From the NCBI GenBank assembly GCA_965262055.1, contig CBDHEI010000002.1, forward strand, positions 992,001 through 1,056,000: a stretch of DNA of 64,000 bases, written 5' to 3'. A model generated the notes under the pieces. That model did not search any database. It saw nothing but the letters and a program-made list of their open reading frames with translations, and was not told where the DNA came from. Of this stretch, positions 40,782 through 49,380 are shown piece by piece (positions within the stretch are counted from its first letter, which is position 1; every line of letters starts with the position of its first letter). Source of the DNA: G958296245 sp965262055. GTDB taxonomy: Bacteria > Chloroflexota > Dehalococcoidia > Lucifugimonadales > G958296245. The position numbers and the translations under genes are program-made.

Positions 40782-42484
40782 CCCGAATCCACCGAAGGAC
40801 ACCTATGGACGGCGTGAGGACAGCGGCAGGGTGGGTGAGGGAGCTACAGGGGAGATGGCTGGGCTCATTGGGGTAGATTGGAGGTCGGCGAACGGTCTTC
40901 AGTCGCCGCATAGGGCCCCTATGGCCCTCTGCGGGAGCTGCGATGCGCGGGATGGCGAGAGAATACGCAGCAGGGAACTCTCGCGGACCGGGGTGGCACG
41001 AGTTTGCAGGGAAGTTGGGTCAGTTGCAGGCTGGCAGTCAGGCGGGGAGTGGAATGGCTCGCAGCCGGGCCATGGCGCGAGTGAACTGGGTTTCCCAAGG
41101 CCAATGCTGGGGAAGATGCAGGGTAAGGCGGCGCGCCGAGTGGGTGATCCGTCCCACCAGAGCGAAGACCCGCCGCCTGAGGGTCTTGGTGGTCACGGTC
41201 CGTTCGGCCAGACCGATGCGCGCTGTCCAGCGGGCGAGGTTGTGTGCCATCACCTGCACCGCCAGCCAGGCGCCGTTGGCGGCGAAGCGCCCCGAGGGGA
41301 GATGGTTGAGTCCGACGCCGTGTTTCAGGTCTCGAATGGCGTTCTCGATCTCGGCGTGGCGGCGATGATCGGCCTCCAGTTCCAGGGTTTCCCCGTCCCG
41401 GTCGGTGATGAAGCCGTGATAGCTGTAGGTGGCGAAGAGGGCCAACTGGGAACCGGGCGTGGGCTTCACCCGCCGGACGATGAGCCGCACCGGCGCGGCG
41501 TCGGGTTCACTCTGGAAGGGGGTATAGGTGGTCTCGGCCACATCGGCGGCGCCGTCCATCCAGTAGGGAATCGGCGTCCAGTCCTGCTCGGGGATCGCCT
41601 CAATCAACTCCCGCAGGCCTTTGTGCTGGCGGATGGTGATGGAGAAGCGGACACCCATCTCGCGGCAGACGGCGACGAGAGCGTGGGCGTAGAAACCGCT
41701 GTCGGCGCGCACCGTGAGTTGGCCGCTGGCCCCACCGTAGCGCACCCGCCCCACCGTTTCACGCAGGAAGTGGGCAGCGCCGCGAGCGGTGTTGGCACGG
41801 CCCTCGCGCAGCCGGGACATCAGCACATCGCCGGTTCCGGCGGCGATGGCCAGCAGTGGGTGATAGCCCCGCGCGCCGGTGTAGTTGTGGTGTCGCGCCC
41901 CTTCTTTGTCCAGTCCATAGGTCTCGCAGATGGTGGAGTCCAGGTCGATGGTCAGGGGCGAGTCGCCGGGTCCGGCCCCAGCGGCCCATGCGCGTGCCAG
42001 CAACTGGCGGCTCACCCGGTCGAGTTGACGGACATGCCCCCACCGGAAACTGCGCAGGAAGGTGCCCAGGGTGGATGGCGCCTTGACCACGCAGCCGAGA
42101 ACACCGACCGTCCCACCAGCACGCAGCGCATCGGCGTCGTCGATGAAGTCGCCGCCCGCCAGCGCGGAAGCGACCAGCGTCAGCATTTTGTCCCCCGTGT
42201 TCGCCCGCCCCGGTGCGCAGCCGAGGTCGAGGTGATGGTCGGCGAGTTCCCGCAGGCCCAGGTGCTGTGCAAGGGTGGCCGGCAGGAGCAGGCCGGCATT
42301 GGCCACCAGGCGGTGGTCGTCAAAGACGACGCCGATACGGTCGGGATTGTTCTGTGGCAGCATCTACTGGGTGCTCCTTGTTTCCGGGCGGTTTTCTGTT
42401 TCAAAACCATTCTCCCAGATTCAGAGGAGCACCCTCTGGCTTCTTCAAGGACTGTCCCCAAAGTCGTCTTTCGGTGGATTCGGG
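40782..42484 (-). mobile_element. IS1380-family element, copy 3 (complete)
   Basis: 1703 bp with the same CCCGAATCCACCGAA ends as copy 2. The flanks do not match as a target duplication (GTAAT on the left, CTAAG on the right), which suggests a neighbouring deletion or recombination after insertion. It separates decayed genes on the left from the aminotransferase on the right. Confidence 0.95.
41038..42363 (-). CDS. IS1380-family transposase (copy 3)
   Basis: Complete 441-aa transposase, nearly identical to that of copy 2; there are a few changes, such as RELADHH instead of RELVDHH and GRITHSARR instead of GRITRSARR. The same DDE residues (IDLDST, RADSGFY, IENAIRD) are present. The gene is intact and presumably active. 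Confidence 0.95.
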   Translation of the reverse strand: MLPQNNPDRIGVVFDDHRLVANAGLLLPATLAQHLGLRELADHHLDLGCAPGRANTGDKMLTLVASALAGGDFIDDADALRAGGTVGVLGCVVKAPSTLGTFLRSFRWGHVRQLDRVSRQLLARAWAAGAGPGDSPLTIDLDSTICETYGLDKEGARHHNYTGARGYHPLLAIAAGTGDVLMSRLREGRANTARGAAHFLRETVGRVRYGGASGQLTVRADSGFYAHALVAVCREMGVRFSITIRQHKGLRELIEAIPEQDWTPIPYWMDGAADVAETTYTPFQSEPDAAPVRLIVRRVKPTPGSQLALFATYSYHGFITDRDGETLELEADHRRHAEIENAIRDLKHGVGLNHLPSGRFAANGAWLAVQVMAHNLARWTARIGLAERTVTTKTLRRRVFALVGRITHSARRLTLHLPQHWPWETQFTRAMARLRAIPLPA

Positions 42485-42543
42485 CTAAGGCGTTGTGCTA
42501 GAATCTCCTATCCGGCACAACCTTCCTGGAGGCAGAGGCACTA

Positions 42544-43650
42544 GTGAACCTTCGAATACCCGGCCCCATACCTGTCCCCGACGACATCCTCGGCGCAATG
42601 GCAACGCCGATGATGAACCACCGGGGGCCGGAGTTCAAAGACCTACTGTACAGGATCACGGACCGCCTGAAGACGGTCTACGACACCAGCGGCGACGTCT
42701 TCATTCTGACCTCCTCCGGCACAGGGGCCATGGAAGCCGCGGTCGTCAATACCCTCTCGCCCGAGGATAAGGTCATCTGCGCGACGATAGGCTCCTTCGG
42801 AGACCGGTTCGGGCAGATCGCGGAGATCTTCGGGGCCGACGTTACCACTCTAAGGTTCCCCGCCGGGGAGGCGGTGGACGTGGACGCACTGAGGACGACC
42901 CTCCACGGCGACCCTGGCGTCAAGGCGGTCCTGGTGACCCACAACGAGACCAACACCGGCGTGACCAACGACCTGGAGTCGATAGCGGCCGTGGTCAAGG
43001 GCGAGTTCGACAAGCTGCTGCTCGTGGACGGCATCAGCAGCGTCTGCTCCCTGCCCCTCCACACCGACGCATGGGGCTGCGACGTGGTCACCAGCGCATC
43101 CCAGAAGGGGTGGATGCTACCGCCGGGCCTGGCGTTCCTGAGCTTCAGCGAGCGGGCATGGCAGGCCCACGCCGAAGCCAAGATGCCCCGGTTCTACTTC
43201 GACGCCGCGCAGTACAGGAAGTACCTCGAGATGGGCCAGCCCCCGTATACGCCCGCCCTGTCCGCCATGTTCGCGCTCGACCTGGCGCTGCAACAGATCG
43301 TAGACGAGGGGATGGAGAACGTCTTCCGCAGGCATGCGGAGATCGGGCGTATGACACGCGAGGGGGTCAAGGCGCTCGGCCTCTCCATATTCCCCGACGA
43401 GTGTATAGCGTCCAACACCGTAACGGCCGTAAGGGTGCCTGAAGGCATGGACGCGGACGAGTTGAGGGCCTCAGTGCGCAAGGACTACGATGTCATACTC
43501 GCCGGCGCCTACGGCGAGCTGACGGGCAAGATGTTTCGCATAGGCCACCTCGGCATGGTCGATCCCCGGGATATCGCCGAGATGCTCGAGGCTATAGGCG
43601 GCTCGCTGGAGAAGGTGGGCTTCGCGCCCGCCGGTGCGGCTGTGGGCTGA
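42544..43650 (+). CDS. Class V aminotransferase (serine/alanine-glyoxylate type)
   Basis: PLP enzyme of the SPT/AGT branch, 368 aa. The N-terminus MNLRIPGPIPVPDDIL with NHRGPEF is the family start. SSGTGAMEAAVVN and the NETNTGV loop bind substrate. The PLP Asp is in LLLVDGISSV, and the Schiff-base Lys is in SASQKGWMLPPG. It could move amino groups from Ser or Ala to glyoxylate. GTG 42544 has GGAGG about 12 nt upstream. The IS1380 copy 3 end lies 59 bp before the start. Confidence 0.92.
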   Translation: MNLRIPGPIPVPDDILGAMATPMMNHRGPEFKDLLYRITDRLKTVYDTSGDVFILTSSGTGAMEAAVVNTLSPEDKVICATIGSFGDRFGQIAEIFGADVTTLRFPAGEAVDVDALRTTLHGDPGVKAVLVTHNETNTGVTNDLESIAAVVKGEFDKLLLVDGISSVCSLPLHTDAWGCDVVTSASQKGWMLPPGLAFLSFSERAWQAHAEAKMPRFYFDAAQYRKYLEMGQPPYTPALSAMFALDLALQQIVDEGMENVFRRHAEIGRMTREGVKALGLSIFPDECIASNTVTAVRVPEGMDADELRASVRKDYDVILAGAYGELTGKMFRIGHLGMVDPRDIAEMLEAIGGSLEKVGFAPAGAAVG

Positions 43651-43653
43651 ACC

Positions 43654-44178
43654 ATGGTCTGGCTCGTCGTGACCGGTGCTTCCGTCGTGGGCGTCGTCGT
43701 GCTGGCCTTCGGCGTGGGCTCCCTGCTGCCCAGGGCGCACTCCGTCTCCCGGATGACCCACTTCAACCGCTCGCCCCGCGAGATATGGATGGTCATATCG
43801 GACTTCAGCGAGCAGCCGTCCTGGCGCGATGACGTCCGCAGCGTCGAGCGCGTAGCCGGCCACGCTGGCCGGGACGTGTGGCGGGAGACCGACAAGTCCG
43901 GGCGCTCGCTGGACATGGAGACGGTGGAGCTCGTCCCGCCGCACCGCCTCGTGCGCCGCATAGCCAACGACAACCTGCCCTTCTCAGGGACATGGACCAT
44001 GGAAGTGGCCGAGTTCGGCGAGGTCACCGCGCTGACGGTCACCGAGGACGGCGAGACAGACAACCCGGCGTTCCGCTTCATCTCGCGCTTCATAATGGGA
44101 CAGACCGCCACGGTAGACCAGTACCTGCGCGCGCTCGGCAAGAAGCTGGGCGTCGACGTAACCATAACTACGGTGTAA
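43654..44178 (+). CDS. SRPBCC-family protein with N-terminal membrane segment
   Basis: The 174-aa protein has a membrane helix (residues 3-25) and a START-like SRPBCC domain: RMTHFNRSPREIWMVISDFSEQPSWRDDV, then WTMEVAEFGEVTALTVTEDGE and a C-terminal helix (DQYLRALGKKLG). Such domains bind hydrophobic ligands; the ligand is unknown. It starts 3 bp after the aminotransferase and 10 bp before the mutase gene, so it belongs to that operon. Confidence 0.75.
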   Translation: MVWLVVTGASVVGVVVLAFGVGSLLPRAHSVSRMTHFNRSPREIWMVISDFSEQPSWRDDVRSVERVAGHAGRDVWRETDKSGRSLDMETVELVPPHRLVRRIANDNLPFSGTWTMEVAEFGEVTALTVTEDGETDNPAFRFISRFIMGQTATVDQYLRALGKKLGVDVTITTV

Positions 44179-44188
44179 GAGTCGGCTG

Positions 44189-45841
44189 ATGGCTACTAAC
44201 AAGGACGAGTGGCGCGCCAATACGCTGGAGCCGCTGAAGAAGCGGTTCGGCGAGCTCCGGGATAGCTTCGAGACCGACTCGGGGCTCGACGTCGACACAG
44301 TCTACACGCCTGAGGACCTGGACGGCGACAGCTACGATGAGAAGCTGGGTTACCCGGGGGAGTACCCCTATACCCGCGGCGTACAGCCCAACATGTACCG
44401 CGGGCGCGTCTGGACGATGCGCCAGTACTCCGGGTTCGCCTCTCCCGAAGAGTCGAACCGGCGCTACAGGTACCTGCTGGAGCAGGGCCAGACCGGCCTG
44501 AGCGTCGCCTTCGATCTGCCCACGCAGACCGGCTACGACTCCGATCATCCGCTGGCGCTGGGCGAGGTGGGCCGCGCGGGCGTCCCGATATGCAGCCTCG
44601 TGGACATGGAGACCCTGTTCGACGGCATCCCGCTGGACAAAGTCAGCACCTCCATGACCATCAACGCCACCGGCTCCATACTGCTGGCGCTCTACATCGC
44701 CGTGGCGAAGAAGCAGGGCGTGGACCCAGCCAAGCTCGACGGCACCATCCAGAACGACATCCTGAAGGAGTACATCGCCAGGGGCACGTACATCTACCCG
44801 CCGCTCCCGGCCATGAGACTCGTCACCGACGTATTCCAGTACTGCCCCGAGAACGTGCCCCGCTGGAACACGATCAGCATCAGCGGCTACCACATGCGCG
44901 AGGCCGGCGCCACCGCCGTCCAGGAGCTGGCGTTCACCTTTGCCAACGCCATAGCATACGTCCAGGCCGCTGTGGACGCAGGCCTCAACGTGGACAGCTT
45001 CGCTTCCAGGCTTTCGTTCTTCTTCGTGGCCCAGAGCGACCTGCTCGAGGAGGTCGCCAAGTTCCGGGCGGCCCGCCGCATGTGGGCCAGGATCATGCGC
45101 GAGCGCTTCGGCGCCCAGAAGCCGAAGTCCTGGATGCTCAGGTTTCACACCCAGACCGCCGGGGTGACGCTGACCGCACAGCAGCCCGACAACAACGTCA
45201 TCCGCACCACGATACAGGCCCTGTCAGCCGTCCTCGGGGGCACCCAGTCGCTGCACGTCAACTCCAAGGACGAGGCACTGGCCCTGCCGACGGAGGACTC
45301 GGTCCAGCTCTCCCTCAGGACCCAGCAGATCATCGCCCACGAGAGCGGGGTCACCGGGACGGTGGACCCACTGGCCGGCTCCTACTACGTGGAGAGCCTG
45401 ACGGACCGCCTCGAGGAGGCGGCCTTGGAGTACATCCACCAGATTGACCGTATGGGCGGCGCGGTCGCAGCGCTGGAGGAGGGCTACCAGACCCGGGAGC
45501 TGCACGAGAGCGCGTTCAAGATGCAGCGGGAAGTGGAGGCCGAAGAGCGCGTCGTGGTCGGCGTCAACCGCTTCCAGTCCCCTACTCCGCCCATCGAGAA
45601 GCTTCAGAATATAGACCCCGAGCAGACGAGGCGGCAGATCGACCGGGTTCAGCGTGTCAGAAGCGAAAGGGACGGTGAGGCCGCCGCAACCACCCTGAAG
45701 CGCCTGGAAGACGTGGCCCGCGGCGACGAGAACACCGTCCCCGCCATCCTGGAGTGCGTGGAAGCCTACGCGACTGTGGGCGAGATATCCGACGTATTCC
45801 GCGGGGTGTTCGGCGAGCAGCGCGAGACCGCCGGCTTCTGA
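44189..45841 (+). CDS. Methylmalonyl-CoA mutase, large (catalytic) subunit
   Basis: Interconverts methylmalonyl-CoA and succinyl-CoA with adenosylcobalamin. The 550-aa protein is the substrate-binding TIM barrel only; the B12 domain is a separate gene at 48089. TMRQYSGFASPEESNRRYRYL has the Tyr expected in methylmalonyl-CoA mutases, and SVAFDLPTQTGYDSDHP and NTISISGYHMREAGATAVQE are family signatures. Related isobutyryl-type mutases remain possible. An epimerase gene nearby supports methylmalonyl-CoA. Confidence 0.92.
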   Translation: MATNKDEWRANTLEPLKKRFGELRDSFETDSGLDVDTVYTPEDLDGDSYDEKLGYPGEYPYTRGVQPNMYRGRVWTMRQYSGFASPEESNRRYRYLLEQGQTGLSVAFDLPTQTGYDSDHPLALGEVGRAGVPICSLVDMETLFDGIPLDKVSTSMTINATGSILLALYIAVAKKQGVDPAKLDGTIQNDILKEYIARGTYIYPPLPAMRLVTDVFQYCPENVPRWNTISISGYHMREAGATAVQELAFTFANAIAYVQAAVDAGLNVDSFASRLSFFFVAQSDLLEEVAKFRAARRMWARIMRERFGAQKPKSWMLRFHTQTAGVTLTAQQPDNNVIRTTIQALSAVLGGTQSLHVNSKDEALALPTEDSVQLSLRTQQIIAHESGVTGTVDPLAGSYYVESLTDRLEEAALEYIHQIDRMGGAVAALEEGYQTRELHESAFKMQREVEAEERVVVGVNRFQSPTPPIEKLQNIDPEQTRRQIDRVQRVRSERDGEAAATTLKRLEDVARGDENTVPAILECVEAYATVGEISDVFRGVFGEQRETAGF

Positions 45842-45845
45842 CACT

Positions 45846-46407
45846 TTGGGGAAGCTCGTATTGGTGCGTCACTCGGAGCCCCGGATAGAGCGCGACAGGC
45901 CAGCGTCAAAGTTGGAGACTCAGCGCGACGGGACGGAAGATGTCAGAGTGTCTGGCTGCAAGACTTACCGGCCACGTACCAGACACCATATCATGCAGCA
46001 GGGAGCCCAAGGCCGTGGAGACTGCGGAGATAGTCGCTAGGGCGTTCGGAGTCCCGGCGGAACCAGGAAACGGACTGGAGGAGCATCATAGGGACAGCAC
46101 CCCCTTCCTCCCCCAGCGCGAGTTCGAGGAATCGATTCGGCAGTTGTTCTCCAGCCCCGACCGGTTGGTGCTGGGGACAGAGACGGCCCGGCAGGCCCTC
46201 GACAGGTTCACCGTTGCGGTCAACGGCCTGATCGAGTCCCAGCGGTCGGACAGCATAGTCGTGACCCACGGGACGGTAATGACGCTATACGTAGCGGACG
46301 TTGCCGGTGTCGAGCCGATGTGTTTCTGGACGAGACTTCGGCTACCCTCGTTTGTGGCGCTGACAGTGCCCGACTTGCGGATCGACTCAATTGTCGATAG
46401 CGTCTGA
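45846..46407 (+). pseudogene. Histidine phosphatase (phosphoglycerate mutase-like), frameshifted
   Basis: TTG 45846 opens MGKLVLVRHSEPRIERDRPASK with the catalytic RH. One extra T at about 45912-45913 breaks the frame; without it the sequence continues WRLSATGRKMSECLAARL, then SREPKAVETAEIVA and VVTHGTVMTLYVAD with the second catalytic His. The rest to 46407 is open. The enzyme may be inactive here or the extra base may be a sequencing error. It stands in the mutase operon. Confidence 0.75.
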
Positions 46408-46451
46408 GTTTAGCGTAGGGTAGTGCTAAGCTGGCACGGGACTAAAGGACC

Positions 46452-47597
46452 ATGGAAGACCTGTTTCTGACCGAAGATGAGCGGCTCATAAGGTCGACCG
46501 TAAGGGATCTGGCCGACAGAGCCCTGGCGCCCCGCGCGCCCGACTACGACGCGGCGGGCGAGTTCCCGTGGGACAACATCCGCGATATGGCCGATCTGGG
46601 CCTGTTCGGGCTCACCATAGACGAGGAGTACGGCGGCAGCGGAGGCACCGCACGCCAGCTTGCGATCACCATAGAAGAGATCGCCCGCGGCTGTGCGGCG
46701 ACCAGCGTCATATACCTGGCCCACCTATCGCTGTGCGCCGTGTACATCCAGATGTACGGCACCGAGGGCCAGAAGCGCAGGTTCATCCCGCAGCTTGCGA
46801 ACGCCCGGAAGATCGGCGCCTTCGCCCTCACGGAGCCCGGCGCCGGCAGCGACTCGGCCGCCATCTCCACCACCGCGACCAGAAAGGACGGCCACTACGT
46901 CCTGAACGGCGCCAAGCTATTCACCACGAACGGCGACGAGGCCGACACCTTCGTCGTGCTGGCGACCCAGGACACGTCCCTCAAAAGCCGGGGGGTGGTA
47001 GCCCTGATCGTGGAGAGAGACAGCGAGGGCTTCACCGTCAACCCCCAGCACGGCAAGATGGGCGTCAGGGCGTCCTCCACCGCCGAGTTGGTCTTTGAGG
47101 ACTGCCCGGTCCCGGTGGAGAACCGGCTGGGACCGGAGGGTGAGGGGTTCCGCCAGACGATGCAGATGCTCAACTGCAGCCGGATAGGCATCGCCGCCCA
47201 GTGCGTAGGGATTGCGCAGGCTGCCTACGAGGCGGCCGTCAGCTACGCCAAGCAGAGGCAGACCTTCGGCAAGCAGATAGCCGAGCACCAGGCGGTCCAG
47301 TGGATGATCGCAGACATGGCCACGGAGATCGACGCTGCGCGTCTTCTCGTGCTACGTGCCGCCACCCTGTTGGACAGGGGCGAGCCGTTCGCCGCCGAGG
47401 CCTCCAAGGCCAAGCTGTTCGCGTCCGAGGCGGCCAACAGGGCCGCCCACAGCTCAGTGCAGATACACGGCGGCGTCGGCTACTTCGCGCCCACCCCCGC
47501 CGAGCGCCTCTACCGAGACGCGCGCGTGACCGAGATATACGAGGGCTCGTCCGAGGTGCAGCGCCTGATAATAGCCCGCAGCGTCCTCGGCCTATGA
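46452..47597 (+). CDS. Acyl-CoA dehydrogenase
   Basis: FAD enzyme of 381 aa that makes enoyl-CoA and hands electrons to ETF (an etfBA pair is at 54464-56244). Family blocks: GAFALTEPGAGSDSAAI, FTTNGDEADTFVV, KMGVRASSTAELVFEDCPVP, YAKQRQTFGKQI, and RLYRDARVTEIYEGSSEVQRLIIAR with the catalytic Glu in IYEG. Which chain length or branch it prefers cannot be told. Start ATG 46452, AAAGGA upstream. Confidence 0.94.
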   Translation: MEDLFLTEDERLIRSTVRDLADRALAPRAPDYDAAGEFPWDNIRDMADLGLFGLTIDEEYGGSGGTARQLAITIEEIARGCAATSVIYLAHLSLCAVYIQMYGTEGQKRRFIPQLANARKIGAFALTEPGAGSDSAAISTTATRKDGHYVLNGAKLFTTNGDEADTFVVLATQDTSLKSRGVVALIVERDSEGFTVNPQHGKMGVRASSTAELVFEDCPVPVENRLGPEGEGFRQTMQMLNCSRIGIAAQCVGIAQAAYEAAVSYAKQRQTFGKQIAEHQAVQWMIADMATEIDAARLLVLRAATLLDRGEPFAAEASKAKLFASEAANRAAHSSVQIHGGVGYFAPTPAERLYRDARVTEIYEGSSEVQRLIIARSVLGL

Positions 47598-47655
47598 CCG
47601 GCGCCTCATCTGCTGGAGAAGACGCTACGAACGTAATCGGAGGATGTAACCAGCC

Positions 47656-48084
47656 ATGAGCGACAGCCCATGCACCGCGCGGCACATCAACCACGTCTGC
47701 CTAGCCGTGCGCGACATAGACGACACGCTCCGCTTCTACCAGGGCCTGTTCGGCATAGGCGAAGCGGAGGTAGAGGACATAGAGGACCAGCAGGTCAAGG
47801 CCGCCCTCGTCAAGGTGGGGGGCACCCAGCTGGAGTTCATCCAGCCCACCGACCCCAGCGGCGGCGTGGCCCGCTTCATAGAGCGCCGGGGCGAGGGCGT
47901 GCACCACATCTGCTTTGAGGTGGATGACCTCGCAGGGACTCTGAAGCGGCTGGAAGCTGAGGACGTGCAGCTAATCGACAGGGCACCGAGACGGGGGGCG
48001 TCGGGTATGATCGCCTTCATCCACCCCCGCGCGACTCGCGGCGTGCTGATAGAACTGGTCGACAGCGGCTCGGTCAAGGAGTAG
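47656..48084 (+). CDS. mce: Methylmalonyl-CoA epimerase
   Basis: A 142-aa VOC-fold enzyme that converts (S)- to (R)-methylmalonyl-CoA. Metal ligands are expected at His in INHVCLAV, in TQLEFIQP (Glu), in VHHICFEVDD (His) and in RGVLIELVD (Glu). Length and repeats fit the family well. It lies directly before the B12-binding subunit (4-bp gap), so the module is complete: mutase, epimerase, B12 domain. Confidence 0.94.
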   Translation: MSDSPCTARHINHVCLAVRDIDDTLRFYQGLFGIGEAEVEDIEDQQVKAALVKVGGTQLEFIQPTDPSGGVARFIERRGEGVHHICFEVDDLAGTLKRLEAEDVQLIDRAPRRGASGMIAFIHPRATRGVLIELVDSGSVKE

Positions 48085-48088
48085 CGGA

Positions 48089-48511
48089 ATGCCCGCGGAC
48101 GTGATCAGGGTATTGGTGGGCAAGCCGGGGCTGGACGGCCACGACCGTGGCGCCAAGGTGATCGCCAGGGCGCTGCGCGACTCCGGCATGGAGGTCATTT
48201 ATACCGGAATACGCCAGACCCCGGAGATGATCGCCGAGGCCGCCTTCCAGGAGGACGTGGATGTCATCGGGCTCAGCATCCTGTCCGGCGCCCACATGGA
48301 GCTGTTCCCCAAGATATTCGACGAACTGGAAGAGCGGGGCATCGGAGATGTGATGGTCGTTGCGGGAGGTATCATCCCGGAGGCGGACCGCCCGTCTCTG
48401 GAAGCCATGGGCGTAAAGGCCATATTCGGCCCCGGCGCAACCACATCGCAGATTGCCGAGTTCATACGCGGCGCCGTGGAGCAACGCAGCGCCGCCGCGC
48501 CCGCCGGGTAG
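48089..48511 (+). CDS. Methylmalonyl-CoA mutase, small cobalamin-binding subunit
   Basis: The 140-aa B12-binding domain carries the DxHxxG motif in LDGHDRG, with the His that coordinates cobalt, followed by IGLSILSGAHMELFP and VVAGGIIPEADRPSLEAMGVKAIFGPG. It pairs with the large subunit at 44189. In many Archaea and Chloroflexota these subunits are separate genes, as here. Confidence 0.95.
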   Translation: MPADVIRVLVGKPGLDGHDRGAKVIARALRDSGMEVIYTGIRQTPEMIAEAAFQEDVDVIGLSILSGAHMELFPKIFDELEERGIGDVMVVAGGIIPEADRPSLEAMGVKAIFGPGATTSQIAEFIRGAVEQRSAAAPAG

Positions 48512-48528
48512 CTCCCCTTCCACAGCTG

Positions 48529-49203
48529 ATGATAGAGGCGCTGGTCTTCGACTTCGACGGCGTCATAATCGACACCGAGACATCCGACTTCCAGACGTGG
48601 GCGGATGTCTTCGACTCCCACGGAGCTCATCTCGACAGGTCGCTCTGGACGCAGTTCATCGGCCGTGGCTCTCATATCTTCGATATCTACGACCATCTGG
48701 AAACGCAGGTGGGGAGACCCCTGGACCGCGACGCCATACGGGCCGAGCGGCGTGACCGCCACATGGAGCTGGTGGAGGCGAGCCCCGTGCTGCCGGGCGT
48801 GCTCGAACTGCTGCGTGAAGCCGACGAGCAGAGAATACCCGTTGGGGTCGCCTCCAGTTCTACCCGCCAGTGGGTGGTAGGACACCTGACGAGGACCGGG
48901 CTGTTGGACAAGTTCGACTCGGTCCTGTGCCGCGACGACGTGTCGTCCACAAAGCCCGACCCGGAGCTCTACACAACGTCCGTCGAGGCCCTTGGCGCCG
49001 TTCCTTCCCGCACCGCGGCCATCGAGGACTCGCCCAACGGCATCGCGGCAGCCAAGGCCGCCGGCCTCTTCTGCGTCGCAGTGCCCAACCCCATGACCCG
49101 CGACCTGCCCATCGACGGAGCTGACGTACAGGTAGACACCCTAGCCGACGTCAGCCTCGCAGCGCTCCGCTCCTGGGTCGCGGATGCGGGAAGCCATCTC
49201 TAG
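48529..49203 (+). CDS. HAD-superfamily hydrolase (beta-phosphoglucomutase-like)
   Basis: The 224-aa protein has the nucleophile motif DFDGVIIDTE, a small cap domain, VASSSTRQWV (motif II Ser), the Lys in STKPDPELY and the acidic AIEDSPNGIAAAKAAG (motif IV). Substrate unknown; such enzymes dephosphorylate sugar phosphates or move phosphate on a sugar. It is last in the mutase operon, and its 3' end overlaps an opposing small frame. Confidence 0.93.
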   Translation: MIEALVFDFDGVIIDTETSDFQTWADVFDSHGAHLDRSLWTQFIGRGSHIFDIYDHLETQVGRPLDRDAIRAERRDRHMELVEASPVLPGVLELLREADEQRIPVGVASSSTRQWVVGHLTRTGLLDKFDSVLCRDDVSSTKPDPELYTTSVEALGAVPSRTAAIEDSPNGIAAAKAAGLFCVAVPNPMTRDLPIDGADVQVDTLADVSLAALRSWVADAGSHL

Positions 49204-49380
49204 GCCCGCGCTGTTTATAGCGAGTTTATCCAGTATTATCCTGTTGTTGTAATCTGAAGTAAACTCTCTACAATTACGCCAATGGACCCCGTACGCAACC
49301 CATACGCTCCCGCCGCCGAGCTGGCTGGCCGCCGCCACGGTGAGTATCCGATCCAATAGCTCTCGGCTGAGTTCGGTCAT
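49141..49380 (-). CDS. Small hypothetical protein coupled to the DNA methyltransferase
   Basis: ATG 49380 overlaps the methyltransferase stop (ATGA), so translation is likely coupled. The 79-aa product (MTELSRELLDRILTVAAAS, WVAYGVHWRNCREFT, LDKLAINSAGLEMAS) matches no family I know. Its last 21 codons overlap the HAD gene antisense, so the gene may have been cut where the island joins older DNA. Confidence 0.4.
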   Translation of the reverse strand: MTELSRELLDRILTVAAASQLGGGSVWVAYGVHWRNCREFTSDYNNRIILDKLAINSAGLEMASRIRDPGAERCEADVG

